This document shows, in pieces, positions 10,876-20,723 of a stretch of DNA of 64,000 nucleotides. This DNA comes from Aquarana catesbeiana (taxonomy: Eukaryota; Chordata; Amphibia; Anura; Ranidae): positions 90,734,982-90,798,981 of the forward strand of contig NC_133325.1 of NCBI RefSeq assembly GCF_042186555.1. Reading direction: 5' to 3'. The translations under genes were made by a program, and so were the position numbers. The notes beneath the pieces are model-generated. The model saw only the letters and a program-made list of their open reading frames with translations, did not search any database and was not told the origin of the DNA. The first letter of the stretch is position 1, and each line of letters opens with the position of its first letter.

Positions 10876-11027
10876 CTATGGCATCCTCTGGCAGCAGGTC
10901 TACAGCATCTGTATAGAGGTATTGTAGGAATGCATAGTACACTGGATAGGAAAACTGGTCAATTTCTATAACCTCCATGGAGCTTTCACTCCAGTGAGAC
11001 TGGAACATGGTGCGGAAATGCTCACAT
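10876..11027 (-). CDS. RCBTB1: RCBTB1 exon encoding the core of the BTB domain
   Basis: The exon reads CEHFRTMFQSHWSESSMEV then IEIDQFSYPVYYAFLQYLYT and ends PEDAIG. This is the second half of the BTB/POZ dimerisation fold. It begins in phase 2 after cctcttag and ends with the first base of a glycine codon before gtatta. The FSYPVY..FLQYLYTD..DL.PEDAIG signature is RCBTB1-like. The extra Tyr in PVYYAFLQ replaces an Arg I recall in mammals. Confidence 0.97.
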
Positions 11028-11094
11028 CTAAGAGGAGAAATACAGTGTTAGAAATTTCAATCCTATCGAGCATCTGTGGAAACACACAGCTTAA

Positions 11095-11660
11095 AGTGTT
11101 GTAACAAAAAATGGATCCCGTTCCCTTAAAGCATGTATAACTACACAGCACAAGCACTGTGCCATTTGGCCCCTTGTATAATCCTAACATACCTGGTTGA
11201 TCATGCCTGCCCTCTACCCTGTAAACTGACTACGGTTTATCATGGCTGCTGAGCCCCAACATCGTGGTCAATTTACGTGCCTCCGTCATCCGCAGCTCTA
11301 CTGTCCTCCTCTCACCTCCCTGCCTGTCTGCCTGTCTGCCGGTGCTCCCCACTCGCGACTATAAAAACTAGGTTATGATCATAAAATAACCTCTTAGATA
11401 ACGATATGTGCCCCACTGTGTGTGCTTTATAAAAAATATGCCGATTTCTACCTCATTTCAGAGCGCCTCCTGGCGCTCACATGACTGCCTGCTTCTCTCC
11501 TCCTGGCTGAAGTCAGAGGAGAGTGGTGGGCAGTCACATGAGCGCTCCGAGGCGCTCTGAAATAAGGTAGAAACCAGCATTTTTTTTGTAAAGCACAAAC
11601 AGTGGGGCACAGGTTATCTAAACAGACTATTTTATGATCATAACACACTGGCTTAACCAC
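11095..11660. repeat. interspersed repeat, second copy of the 2880-3490 family
   Basis: It shares the order of words with 2880-3490: cgttcccttaaagcatg, ctgtaaactgac, catggctgctgagcccc. A central inverted repeat lies near 11420-11620 (acctcatttcagagcgcctc against gaggcgctctgaaataaggt). It ends by cttaaccactttaaagg. Probably a non-autonomous DNA transposon; no coding sequence seen. Confidence 0.6.
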
Positions 11661-12089
11661 TTTAAAGGCTCTGCTACTGAAGGATCTGACCTGGGTACCA
11701 CAGCATACCTTTGGAGGTCTACACAAAGAAATTTTGTAGAACAATTTAACCACAGTAACCCAAAATGTCCACGCTACAGGTATAAGAATATTTATGTCAA
11801 GTCCATAAAAAAGTCAGTTGCTAAAGAGGCAGTGAAAGGCATCAAAAATCACATCAGTTCAGAAAGGAACACTGGCTGCAGATTCCTAATGAAGCTCTTG
11901 GAGTCTGACAGGTAAACACAAACAAGGGGCCCAAACCACCAAACATAGCTTGTGGGGGGACAGGGTCTGACTGTTTTTGTTTTCGTTCGTCAGGAAACCC
12001 CTGCATCCATACCCTACTTTAATTCTGCAAAAATCTAAAACTAGGAGACAGCCCCCGTTTTACCTTCTGCTATAAGAACATACCCAATA

Positions 12090-12605
12090 AAATAAAGAAA
12101 GAATTCTAATTTCTTCATCAATTTAGGACAATATGTATTCTGCTACAAATTTTGGAGGAAAAAAAAACAAAACAATAGGCGTATATTGATTGTAGATGCA
12201 ATAACTTTTGCGTAAACCAATCTAGGTAATATTTTTATTTTTTACTAGGAATGGCAGCGATCAAAGGGTTAACCGTGTTCCCTGGGAGTGCTTTCTTACG
12301 GAGGGGGGTGGTTGTACTGTGGAAAGGCAGAGATCCGCATTTCTGCTTAGCAGAAACAAATCTCTGCCTTTCCTTGTCACAGAAGGGCGGTCTGCTTTGT
12401 TTACATAGGCAGACTGCCGTTCTGCGGGTCCCGGTGGTCATTGCTTCCGCCAGACAAACCGATTGGCTCCCGCTGTGTTCAGTCACAGTGGGTCGCCGGA
12501 GGCGCACCCCAAGACCTGAAAGTGCCAGATCACGTACCTACTACGTGATCTGGTGCAGAGCGGCCTTCCTGCCACAGTGCATCTGCGTAGGGGGTTGTGA
12601 ACATG
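12090..12605. mobile_element. piggyBac-like element fragment
   Basis: It contains the family's internal landmarks: ttaggacaatatgtattctg, ataacttttgcgtaaaccaat, tttttactaggaatggcagcgatc, and a hairpin made from ggcagagatccgc and its complement. The right end falls at a TTAA at 12606-12609. The left half is missing. Confidence 0.6.
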
Positions 12606-12609
12606 TTAA

Positions 12610-13074
12610 AGTGGTTGTAATTCAGACATGAAATATGAATAAAGCACATCGCTCTATAGTGTGCACTTGTCTCAATTAAGAGCACTAAGTGTAAATTTTG
12701 GCTGCTGCTTCATGCCTTTGCTATCAGCATGACTTTTGACAAGTTTTCCTGACCAAGAGAAAAATGGTGACGGGAGGGACCTCCAGCTGATTGATGACCT
12801 CAGCTCTGTTCCTGTGTGTAGGGGGGGGTGGGGGTGTCCCTTCCCTCCAATTAGCTGCAAGACATCTCCTGGCTGAGGTCTGCAGTGCGATTTTAGCTCT
12901 CCACCCTCTTTCAGAACTCTCAGGCAAGCTTTAAAATTCAGCACTTTGAATGGCTGTAGAGACATGAGGGCTGCGGACAGACAGTACAACTTACACAGGA
13001 TGATTTGTTTAATCTCAGTGTATCACCTGAGGCCAGTCACTTAACTGGGTATATGGAAGGGGTTACAACCACCT
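12610..13074. mobile_element. MITE with AGTGGTTGTAA-type termini
   Basis: The left terminus aagtggttgtaattcagac and right terminus ggggttacaaccacctt are inverted with respect to each other. The element abuts the piggyBac-like fragment to its left through a TTAA. The interior has a G-run and repeated drug-like short words only; it is non-coding. Confidence 0.6.
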
Positions 13075-13567
13075 TGACATACATGCATCTCTCTATAGTG
13101 CAGCACCAAAGCACTAAGTGAACAAGTGATATTTGATCATAAATGGCAATATTGGACTGAAAAACAAGTGAAAAAAAAAAAATATATACAAAAAAACATC
13201 CCATGTAAATATTCCAACAGATATTGCAAGTGCAATCATGTAAAATTTCCAGAATTCAAATCTGACATTTTGTGAGCAGAAAATGTGTAAAGACAGTCCA
13301 ACACAAACAGGAAGCATCAATGAACTACCACAGTGCTCAACAGCGCCCTGGTAGTTCATTAAGAACTACAAGCCGACAGCCACAAAGGCTGCTGGACCTT
13401 GTAGTTTTCCATTCACAGGACTCTGTGAATGGATTCTTTGCAGATAGTGAGAGCGGTGGGAGAAGATCCCCCTGCCACCTTTCACAACGGTGACTAGGGG
13501 GGTGCTGAGACCATTGGATTTGTACCACATTCTAAATTTGGGTGCAAAAGGTGAACTTATCCTTTAA

Positions 13568-13989
13568 GGATAAGTTCTCCTTTGGAATATGGTATATGTT
13601 CCACCCGCTCTCCCCTCCCTGTAACAGCAGGCCGGGGATCTTCTCCCCGCATGCGCTGTCATTTGAAAACATTGAGGCTGAGCGGGGTTCCGCCCACACA
13701 ACTGCATAATTTATTCAGTTTCCTGTGAATGAATGCCTACAAGTACAGTCATCCATTGTGGCTGACTGCTTGTAGTTTTCAATGGGCTGCAAGGGCACTG
13801 GTGAGTGTCCTCAGTCCATTGATCTGCCTGCTCGTAGGTAACCGACTTCTCATACAAGGAGACCGCTATGCTGAGTCTGCAGGAACTGGCCATTGCACCC
13901 TGGATCTGCTGATCGTGGGTACAATGCTCAGCAGGCTCCTTCGGAGAAAAAAAAATAAATAAATAAATAATTCAAGGTGAACTTAAACT
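13568..13989. mobile_element. TTAA-flanked MITE, tail-to-tail with a relative
   Basis: The element begins GGATAAGTTCTCC at a TTAA (13564-13567) and ends with aaggtgaacttaaac before a TTAA at 13990-13993. Just left of it, ending at 13563, is the opposite terminus of a related copy (ggtgaacttatcct), so the two meet around a shared TTAA. Palindromic words (tgaatgcctacaag, tgcttgtag) fill the interior. Confidence 0.6.
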
Positions 13990-14061
13990 TTAAAACTTGA
14001 TGCATAGACTAAAGCATAACTAGCGCAAAGCTATAGTAACTCACTACAAAGTTATATACTT

Positions 14062-14063
14062 GC
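14062..14063 (-). promoter_or_regulatory. RCBTB1: non-canonical GC 5' splice site
   Basis: On the minus strand the exon end reads AAAATAAG|GCAAGTAT. A GT alternative at the exon boundary is absent. The next exon starts after a normal AG (cctcttag) and the reading frame joins as Arg-Cys-Glu-His. GC-AG introns are a known minor class processed by the major spliceosome and usually have an otherwise strong donor, as here. Confidence 0.9.
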
Positions 14064-14190
14064 CTTATTTTCAAGACTGCCCGATGAACGTGTATATCTT
14101 TTCCATCGACTCTAAATTTCAGATCAGATGTTTCTTCACTATTAAACTCCTTTCTCAGAGACTCTGCGACTGTTAAATAGTCTTCAGGTT
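14064..14190 (-). CDS. RCBTB1: RCBTB1 exon encoding the start of the BTB domain
   Basis: The exon reads PEDYLTVAESLRKEFNSEE then DLKFRVDGKDIHVHRAVLKI. This covers the linker after the RCC1 repeats and the first BTB strands (DLKF..DGK.IHVH.AVLK). It enters in phase 1 after cattttag and ends with two bases of an Arg codon. Its donor is GC. The VHRAVLKIR(C)EHF junction agrees with other RCBTB1 proteins. Confidence 0.96.
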
Positions 14191-14327
14191 CTAAAATGAA
14201 AAGTAGTTTACAAAATTGGTCAAACTTGTAAAAATGCAACCATTTTAAAATGCTGACATTTGCATCCTGTATATATACACACAAACTATTAAAGATAGGC
14301 ATAGACTAAAGATAAAAATCAGATGTA

Positions 14328-15604
14328 CAGTATCACTAAAGTGAGTACACCCATCACATTTTTCTAAATATATTATATCTTCATGTGACAACACTGAAGA
14401 AATGACACATTGCTACAAAGTAAAGTAGAGTGTACAGCTTGTATAAAACAGTGTAAATTTTCTGTCCCCTCAACATAAGCCATTAATGTCTAAACCGCTG
14501 GCAACAAAAGCGAGTACACCCCTAAGTGAAAATAACCAAATTGGGGCCAGTTAGCCATTTTCCCTCCCCGGTGTCATGTGATTCGTTAGGGTTACGAGGT
14601 CTCATATGTGAATGGGGAGCAGTTGTAAAATATGGTGCCATCGCTCTCACTCATACTGGTCACTGGAAGTTCAACATGGCACCTCATGGCAAAGAACTGA
14701 GGATCTGAAAAAAAGAATTGTTGCTCTACATAAAGATGGCCTAGGCTATAAGAAGATTGCCAAGAACCTGAAGCTGAGCTGCAGCATGGTGGCCAAGACT
14801 ATGGTCGACCAAAGAAGTTGAGTGCACATGCTCAGCGTTATATCCAGAGGTTGTCTTTGGGAAATGGACATATGAGTGCTGCCAGCAGTGCTGCAGATGT
14901 TAAAAGGGGTAGGGGCCAGCCTGTCAGTGCTCAGACCATACGCCACACACTGCATAAAATAAAATTGATCTGCATGGCTGTCCAGAAGGAAGCCTCTTCT
15001 AGAGATGCACAAGAAAGCCTGCAAATAGTTTGCTGAAGACAAGCAGACTAAGGACCTGGATTACTGGAACCATGTCCTGTGGTCGGATGAGACCAAGATA
15101 AACTAATTTGGGTCAGATGGTTTCAAGCATGTGTGGCGGCAACCAGGTGAGGAGTACAAAGACAAGTGTCTTGCCTACAGTCAAGCATGGTGGTGGGAGT
15201 GTCATGGTCTGGGGCTGCACAAGTGCCGCCGGCACTGGGGAGTTACAGTTCATTGAGGGAACTATGAATGCCAACATGTACCGTGACATACTGAAGAAAA
15301 GCATGATTCCCCCCTCCCTTCAGAGACTGGGCCGCAGGGCAGTATGCCAACATAAAGACCCCAAACACACCTCCAAATATGACCACTGCCTTGCTAAAGA
15401 AGCTGAGGGTAAATTATGGACCGGCCAACCATGTCTCCAGATCTAAACCCTATTGAGCATCTGTGGGGCATCCTGAAACTGAAGGTGGAGGAGCGCAAAG
15501 TCTCCAACATCCACCAGCTTTGTGATATCATTGAGTGGAAGAGGACTCCAGTGGCAACCTGTGAATCTCTGGTGAACTCCATGTCCAAGAGGGTTAAGGC
15601 AGCA
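14328..15604 (+). mobile_element. Tc1-like transposon, left part (split by DIRS A)
   Basis: It starts at a TA with the terminus cagtatcactaaagtgagta and continues through an untranslated leader containing gagtacacccctaagtgaaaa. A degenerate transposase follows. It stops abruptly at the DIRS end near 15604, and its remaining 3' piece resumes at 26223-26347. The element thus predates the 10.6-kb insertion. Confidence 0.85.
14676..15604 (+). pseudogene. Tc1-like transposase pseudogene
   Basis: The frame starts MAPHGKELR and continues KKRIVALHKDGLGYKKIAKN, the N-terminal helix-turn-helix of a Tc1 transposase. Later pieces include the SDETKI motif near the first catalytic Asp, MVWGCTSAAGTG, and SPDLNPIEHLWGILKLKVEE with the final Glu. 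Several frameshifts and stops lie between them. The end of the frame is cut by DIRS A within the C-terminal helix (MSKRVKAA). Confidence 0.85.
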
Positions 15605-15904
15605 CATCACGGGATACAGAGCCATAGTAATTACTATGTGGGTTATAGTCCACCTTCAGGTGCTGGACACTGGCACACCCTAAACAGGAGGTTGCCTCCC
15701 TATATAACCCTCCCATACCGGGAGTATCAGTTTTGTAGCACAGCAATACACGTGTATACTAGAAAGAGGGGCGGGACCTGTGTCCCGTGATTTACTTAAG
15801 AAAAGGATTTTACAGGTAAGCTGTCATAAAAATCCTATTTTCTTAAATTGTACATCACGGGACACAGAGCCATAGTAATTACTATGTGGAATGTCCCAGA
15901 GCAA

Positions 15905-16604
15905 TGCCAACTGAGGGGAAGGAAACAACCAAAGTAGGGCACCATAACAGAGGATTTATGCTGCTGCCTGCAGTACACTGCACCCAAAGGAGACATCCTC
16001 ATGTCTTTTTACATCCACCAGGTAGAATCTGGTAAGTGTATGGATTGAAGACCAAGTTGCGGCCTTGCAGAATTGAGCCATGGAGGCTTGGTGATGCACT
16101 GCCCATGAAGCACTAACAGCCTTAGAGGAGTGCATTTTGATTTGAGAGGATGGAATCTACCCCTTTAAACCATAAGCATGAATGATTACTTGTCGAATCT
16201 ATTTAGAATAGTAGATTTCAATGCTGTCTGTCCTCTTAGGACCTTCAGGCAACACGAACAAAACATCCGTTTTCCGAATGTGAGCCTTTAAGCAGACTGG
16301 CTGCTCTCACCACATCAAGAGAATGTAGTGATTTTTCTTCAAGAACCGGGTTCTGGAAAAATGAAGGTAGAATATCCTGGTTTAGATAAAAACCTGATAC
16401 TACCTTTGGTAAAAAGTTAGGATGAGGACGCAATACTACCTTATCCTTGTGAATTACAAAAATATGGCTCTTTACAAGAGCAGCCCATTCTGATACCCTT
16501 CTTGCAGCAATATGGTTACCAGAAAGATTAAATAGTTTCCTTGTATAAAAAAAAAAAAAAAAAAAAAAAGGAAGGATCAACAAGGGAATATGTCGTATCG
16601 GGCC

Positions 16605-16635
<31 letters not shown>

Positions 16636-16930
16636 TGTTTTATAATGCTGACAAAATTAGATTCAAGTCCCAAGGCTTCAGGGGTTACCTAACTGGAGAT
16701 TAAGCCGTGTTACCCCCTGAATAAAGTTACGAACCAAAGAAAGCAAAGCAAGTGGTCGTTGAAATACCGATAAGGCCAAGACCTGTCCTTAGAAAGCACT
16801 CAAGGCCAGCTTTATTTCTCACCCCATCTGCAGAAAGTCAAGGACTCTACCTTTGACCTATTTCCTGGGGTGCAACTCCTGGTTTCACACCAGGGGACAT
16901 AAGTTTCCCAGACTTCATAATATATAAATT
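15905..16930 (-). pseudogene. DIRS A tyrosine recombinase remnant
   Basis: A 142-codon minus-strand frame (16245-16673) carries ARRVSEWAALVKSHIFVIHK, with the first catalytic Arg of tyrosine recombinases in R-V-S-E. SGFYLNQDILPSF and SLHSLDVVRAASLLKG follow. T-runs are read as poly-Phe and stops break the frame. Downstream (leftward) the H-x-x-R and Tyr boxes are only partly readable. The enzyme would circularise and integrate DIRS DNA; this copy is dead. Confidence 0.8.
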
Positions 16931-17840
16931 ATGGAGGCCGGCTCTCTTGCAATAACCAAGGTAAAAAAAACGACTGAACCTGACAGCCTACACTTATTCA
17001 GAGTGGGTCTTAATAGCCAAACCATTAAATTTAGCGTTTGTAAAGTAGGATGGAACTCCGGACCATGTGAGAGAAGGTCTGGCCGAGATGGTAGGGTCCA
17101 TGGGTCCCCTACTGCCATCTTTACGATCTCTGCATACCATTACCTGGGCCCCGATGGGGGTCACAAGAATCAACGACTTTTCCTGCTTGATCCTGCAAAG
17201 AAGTCGTGGATGCAGGCAGAATAGGAGGGAATGCATAAATCAGTGAGAACAGATTCCACGGGAATAGCAAGGCATCTGTTCCGCATGCTAGCGGATCCTT
17301 TGTTCTTGACACAAAGTTGTGGATTTTTTTGTTGAACCCTGGACGCAAAACAGATCTATGTCTGGGATCCCCCATCTTTGACATATTGACAGGAAGATAT
17401 CAGGGTGAAGGAACCATTCTCCCGGGAACAACTGCTGGCGACTCAAGTAGTCCGCCTGCCAATTTTCTATTCCTAGAATGAAGACTGCCAATAGGCAAAG
17501 TACATTGATTTCTGCCCAAGATAGGATATGATTCATCTTTCTCTGGGCCGCACAACTTGTGCCTCCTTGGTGATTAATATAGGCCATTGCTGTGGCATTG
17601 ACGGATTGAATCCTGGCAGGACAATACTGTAAATTGAACGTTCAGGCCCTCAAGACCAAGTGCTCTGCCTGAATTTCTAAAATGTTAATGGGCAAGGCCA
17701 TTTCTGATCTGGGTCACTTCTCTTGGACAGTTGCCTCTTTCAGGACTGCTCCCCAACCTAAAACAAAAGTTGGCATATGTTACTATTTCCCAGGTAACTA
17801 AAGGAAGGATTTTCCCCTTTGCAGATTTCTGGATATTAAC
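16931..17840 (-). pseudogene. DIRS A RNase H region remnant
   Basis: Minus-strand frames read MAYINHQGGT, then NWQADYLSRQQLFPGEWFLH and WGIPDIDLFC, the C-terminal part of the DIRS RNase H (AYIN.QGGT, N..AD.LSR). Further left the connecting segment SRTKDPLACGTDALLFPWNL and LLSHGPEFHPTLQTLNLMVW is present. Several frameshifts occur. The paralogous region of copy B is at 36236-37075. Confidence 0.85.
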
Positions 17841-17865
17841 CATAAACTGAGGCTCCGGCGCACCC

Positions 17866-17984
17866 AGCCTACAGCACCTGGTATTTCCAGGTGGTCTCTC
17901 ATCCGGCCACTAACCAGGCCCGACCCTGCTTAGCCTCTAAGATCAGATGAGATCGGGCGCTATCAGGGTGATGTGGCCATAGGC
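17866..17984 (-). pseudogene. full-length 5S rRNA-like sequence inside DIRS A
   Basis: The minus strand reads from GCCTATGGCCACATCACCCT through GGCTAAGCAGGGTCGGGCC to ATACCAGGTGCTGTAGGC, colinear over about 119 bases with vertebrate 5S rRNA. The A-box-like part of the internal promoter is intact; the C box has a few changes. It is joined at its 3' end directly to DIRS RNase H coding sequence. Copy B keeps only the last roughly 20 bases (37078-37098). Confidence 0.92.
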
Positions 17985-18273
17985 CTTGGAGTCAGACACA
18001 TTGGGAATGTAGAGCTTGAACCCTTGTTTCAAGCCGATAGGATACTGATTTGCAGCAGTCTTGATGAAACTGAGCATAAGGTACGGCCTTGAATGAAGCC
18101 ACCATCTTTCCCAACAATCTCATGCAAAGTTGAAAAGGAAAAATTAATCTTGCTTAGACCACCTAAATCACTTCCTTTATGGCACTGATCTTTGCCTGGG
18201 GTACGAATACCCTTTTCTGGGTGTACCTATGATCAGACCCAAATATTTTAGCCTTCTTCATGGTTTTAATGAA

Positions 18274-18500
18274 TGAATGAATGAATGAATGATTTATAAA
18301 GCGCTGCAAATGCGAACTGAATCGCCTCAAGGCGCTGGATGCATTTTCTGATGTCAGCTTCTCAGAAAAGGAAGGTCTTTAGTTTTTTTCTGAAGGCCTG
18401 GTGGTTTTCTTCCATGCGGATGTTGGTAGGAAGAGCGTTTCATAGTTGAGGTCCTTGGACTGCGAATCTTCGTTCTCCCTTTGCTTTGTAGCGGTATTCT
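18274..18500 (-). mobile_element. 5'-truncated CR1/L2-like LINE with (ATGA)n tail
   Basis: The insertion lies between two copies of ttcttcatggtttta (15 bases, ending at 18273 and starting near 18498), a target duplication. Read on the minus strand it encodes KGERRFAVQGPQLWNALPT and RKKLKTFLF, the C-terminus typical of CR1/L2-group LINE proteins. It ends in a (TCAT)n tail that appears here as repeated atga. It sits inside DIRS A. Confidence 0.75.
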
Positions 18501-18709
18501 TCATGGTTTTAAAGAAGAAGATTTCTCCTAGGTTGAGAATCCGACCTAGGGGGGCAGGAGGCGGAGCCTAGCAGAGCAGACATGCATTGTTAGAGCTCCA
18601 CACCGCTGAGGAGAGAAGAGAAGGACAAAGCGGAGCCTGCAGGCTCAAAAGGTATCCATTTAAACCTTTTTGCCCCAGGGAACAAACTGTGAAAGTTTGG
18701 GCAGGAAAT

Positions 18710-19777
18710 ATGGTACTGGGAGGAAACCGTGGCAGAAATAAAAATCACCTCACAAAGAGCTCACAGGCACTCACTGCAGCTGAAGCAGCTCCAGTCACCT
18801 CACAACATACAGCATCAGGGCGCTCTCACAGACAGAAAATGTCACAGCAAGACTCTCCATTTGAGTCAGATACAGAACAAATCCTCTCACAAACTTCTCC
18901 ACAAGCCTCCTCAGTATCCCCAGTAATATTATTACAATTTGAAAAGATGCTTCATAAGGCTTTAAAACAAACCTCAGACCAAATAACAAAAAGCCTAACC
19001 AAAGAAATAAGAGAGCTGGGAAACCGCACCGCAGCCCTAGAAATAAAAATGGATGAAATTGAAATTACAACCCAAGAAAATATAACAGAATTGGAACAAT
19101 TAAAAGAAGAGAATTTAATACTTCAAACTAAGCTCGAAGATTACGAAAATAGAGCCAGACGTTCAAACTTGCGCATAAGGGGAATACCTGAAACTGTGAC
19201 AGACCTGCAATCTACTATTACTGCTCTATTACAAGAACTAAAGCCAGATATCCCTGTTGAACGTTTAGAACTGGACAGAGTACACAGAGCCCTCACAGCC
19301 AAAAAGAAAGATGGACCCCCACGTGATATAATCACAAAATTTCATTATTACAGAACGAAAGAACAAATACTAATTGCTGCAAGAGAAAAAAAGGAACTTA
19401 ATTTTCAAGGACACAATTATCAAATTTTTGCTGACCTATCCCAACTTACTATTACTAAAAGACGATCCATGAAACCCCAACTAATGGAACTGCAACGCCA
19501 CAACATTATGTATCAATGGGGCTTCCCCTTTTCAGTCAGATTTAACCACCAAGGTACAATTTACAGAAGCAGATCAGCAGATGAACTACAACAAACCCTT
19601 TTAAAATTAAATCTGACAGAACCCACAAGCAGCAACACTCCCACACGCAGAAGAATGGCATCATCTTCACCTTCAGGCAGCACCCAGAAAATTTCAGAAC
19701 AAAATGGGAATCATCATTCTCACAAAAGAGGCCGTTATGCCACATCATCCATGGACCAAGAAGATTCAATGGACTGA
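18710..19777 (+). CDS. LINE ORF1 protein (RNA-binding, coiled coil)
   Basis: The frame is intact for 355 codons from MVLGGNRGRNKNH; an in-frame Met at 18587 would add 41 residues. I chose the later Met because the basic GNRGRNKN start resembles other LINE ORF1 proteins. After a Ser/Thr-rich head there is a coiled coil (residues about 85-160, ending KLEDYENRARRSN), an RRM-like domain beginning LRIRGIPE, and a C-terminal domain (FADLSQLTITKRRSMKPQL). Such proteins form trimers that bind the LINE RNA and chaperone reverse transcription. Confidence 0.9.
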   Translation: MVLGGNRGRNKNHLTKSSQALTAAEAAPVTSQHTASGRSHRQKMSQQDSPFESDTEQILSQTSPQASSVSPVILLQFEKMLHKALKQTSDQITKSLTKEIRELGNRTAALEIKMDEIEITTQENITELEQLKEENLILQTKLEDYENRARRSNLRIRGIPETVTDLQSTITALLQELKPDIPVERLELDRVHRALTAKKKDGPPRDIITKFHYYRTKEQILIAAREKKELNFQGHNYQIFADLSQLTITKRRSMKPQLMELQRHNIMYQWGFPFSVRFNHQGTIYRSRSADELQQTLLKLNLTEPTSSNTPTRRRMASSSPSGSTQKISEQNGNHHSHKRGRYATSSMDQEDSMD

Positions 19778-20723
19778 CATCCTAATTCCTGATATTTCTT
19801 CATTTATTATACTAAGAGATGGGTCTCTATAAAAAAACCTATATTTATAACTGAATGTAACTGCATTCTGATAGTCACACACTGTGTGGGATCATGTTAC
19901 ATTCCAGTTATATTTCTTATTACTTCTGATTCATATAGCCTTAGAATATATAAGTGAAATAAGGAAATTCATGTTCAGTTATATATTATCATGTAATAAC
20001 AATAGATTTATTACTTTTTAGGACAAATATGTTCAATAATCCAGAAGTAATGGAAGCTTTTTCTTTCTTTTCTTAAACAAATATATTATTACCTAACTAG
20101 TTCCTAGAATTATGTTTTTGTTTATTCTAATCTGAAGCAATAAAACCTCAATTTTATGAGTTAACATATCTGAACAGTTACATATGAATAAAATATGTAA
20201 TTGTTTACTCTAAAAGGGTTAAAATCCCAAAATAATTCAAACTATCTTCATCAATACCAAAGTTATTAACAGTACCTTTCTAACTGAATTATTTAGCCTA
20301 GGGCAAGACTAACCATATACAACCACCCTGGAATAAATAATTTCAACAAAAACTATATTCTGCACTCCAATTAATGAAACATCATTTTGATGTCTTTTGA
20401 CATAGCACTTCTCTCCTGTAAGCGGAAGATCCGTGTACCCCCATTAGCCCTCCTCATTCTCCCAACCATATTATGTGGGAGTGTGACGAAGGCACTTATT
20501 CCCCTGAGAGAGATATTTATTCTCTTTCACGGGTAAATTGTGATTACTTGCAAAAAATAATTTATACAATGTATCATCTAATCTCATATGTTTTTTGTTT
20601 ACTCTTTACTCCAGAATTCACTGGTTTCTTTTCTATCTATTCATCTCTTCAGTCCACACAGGTTGATCTGCGCAGTCAGCTCTGCATAACAAAAAGTAAG
20701 TCAAAACTATTTGATCTATTGCC

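Noticed and set aside
12251..12631. 126-codon plus-strand frame and its minus-strand shadow
   Set aside because: Both lie in a piggyBac-like fragment and end at its TTAA border.
17866..17984. Functional 5S rRNA gene
   Set aside because: It has many substitutions, lies in a transposon, lacks a terminal T-run after the 3' end, and is truncated in the sister copy.
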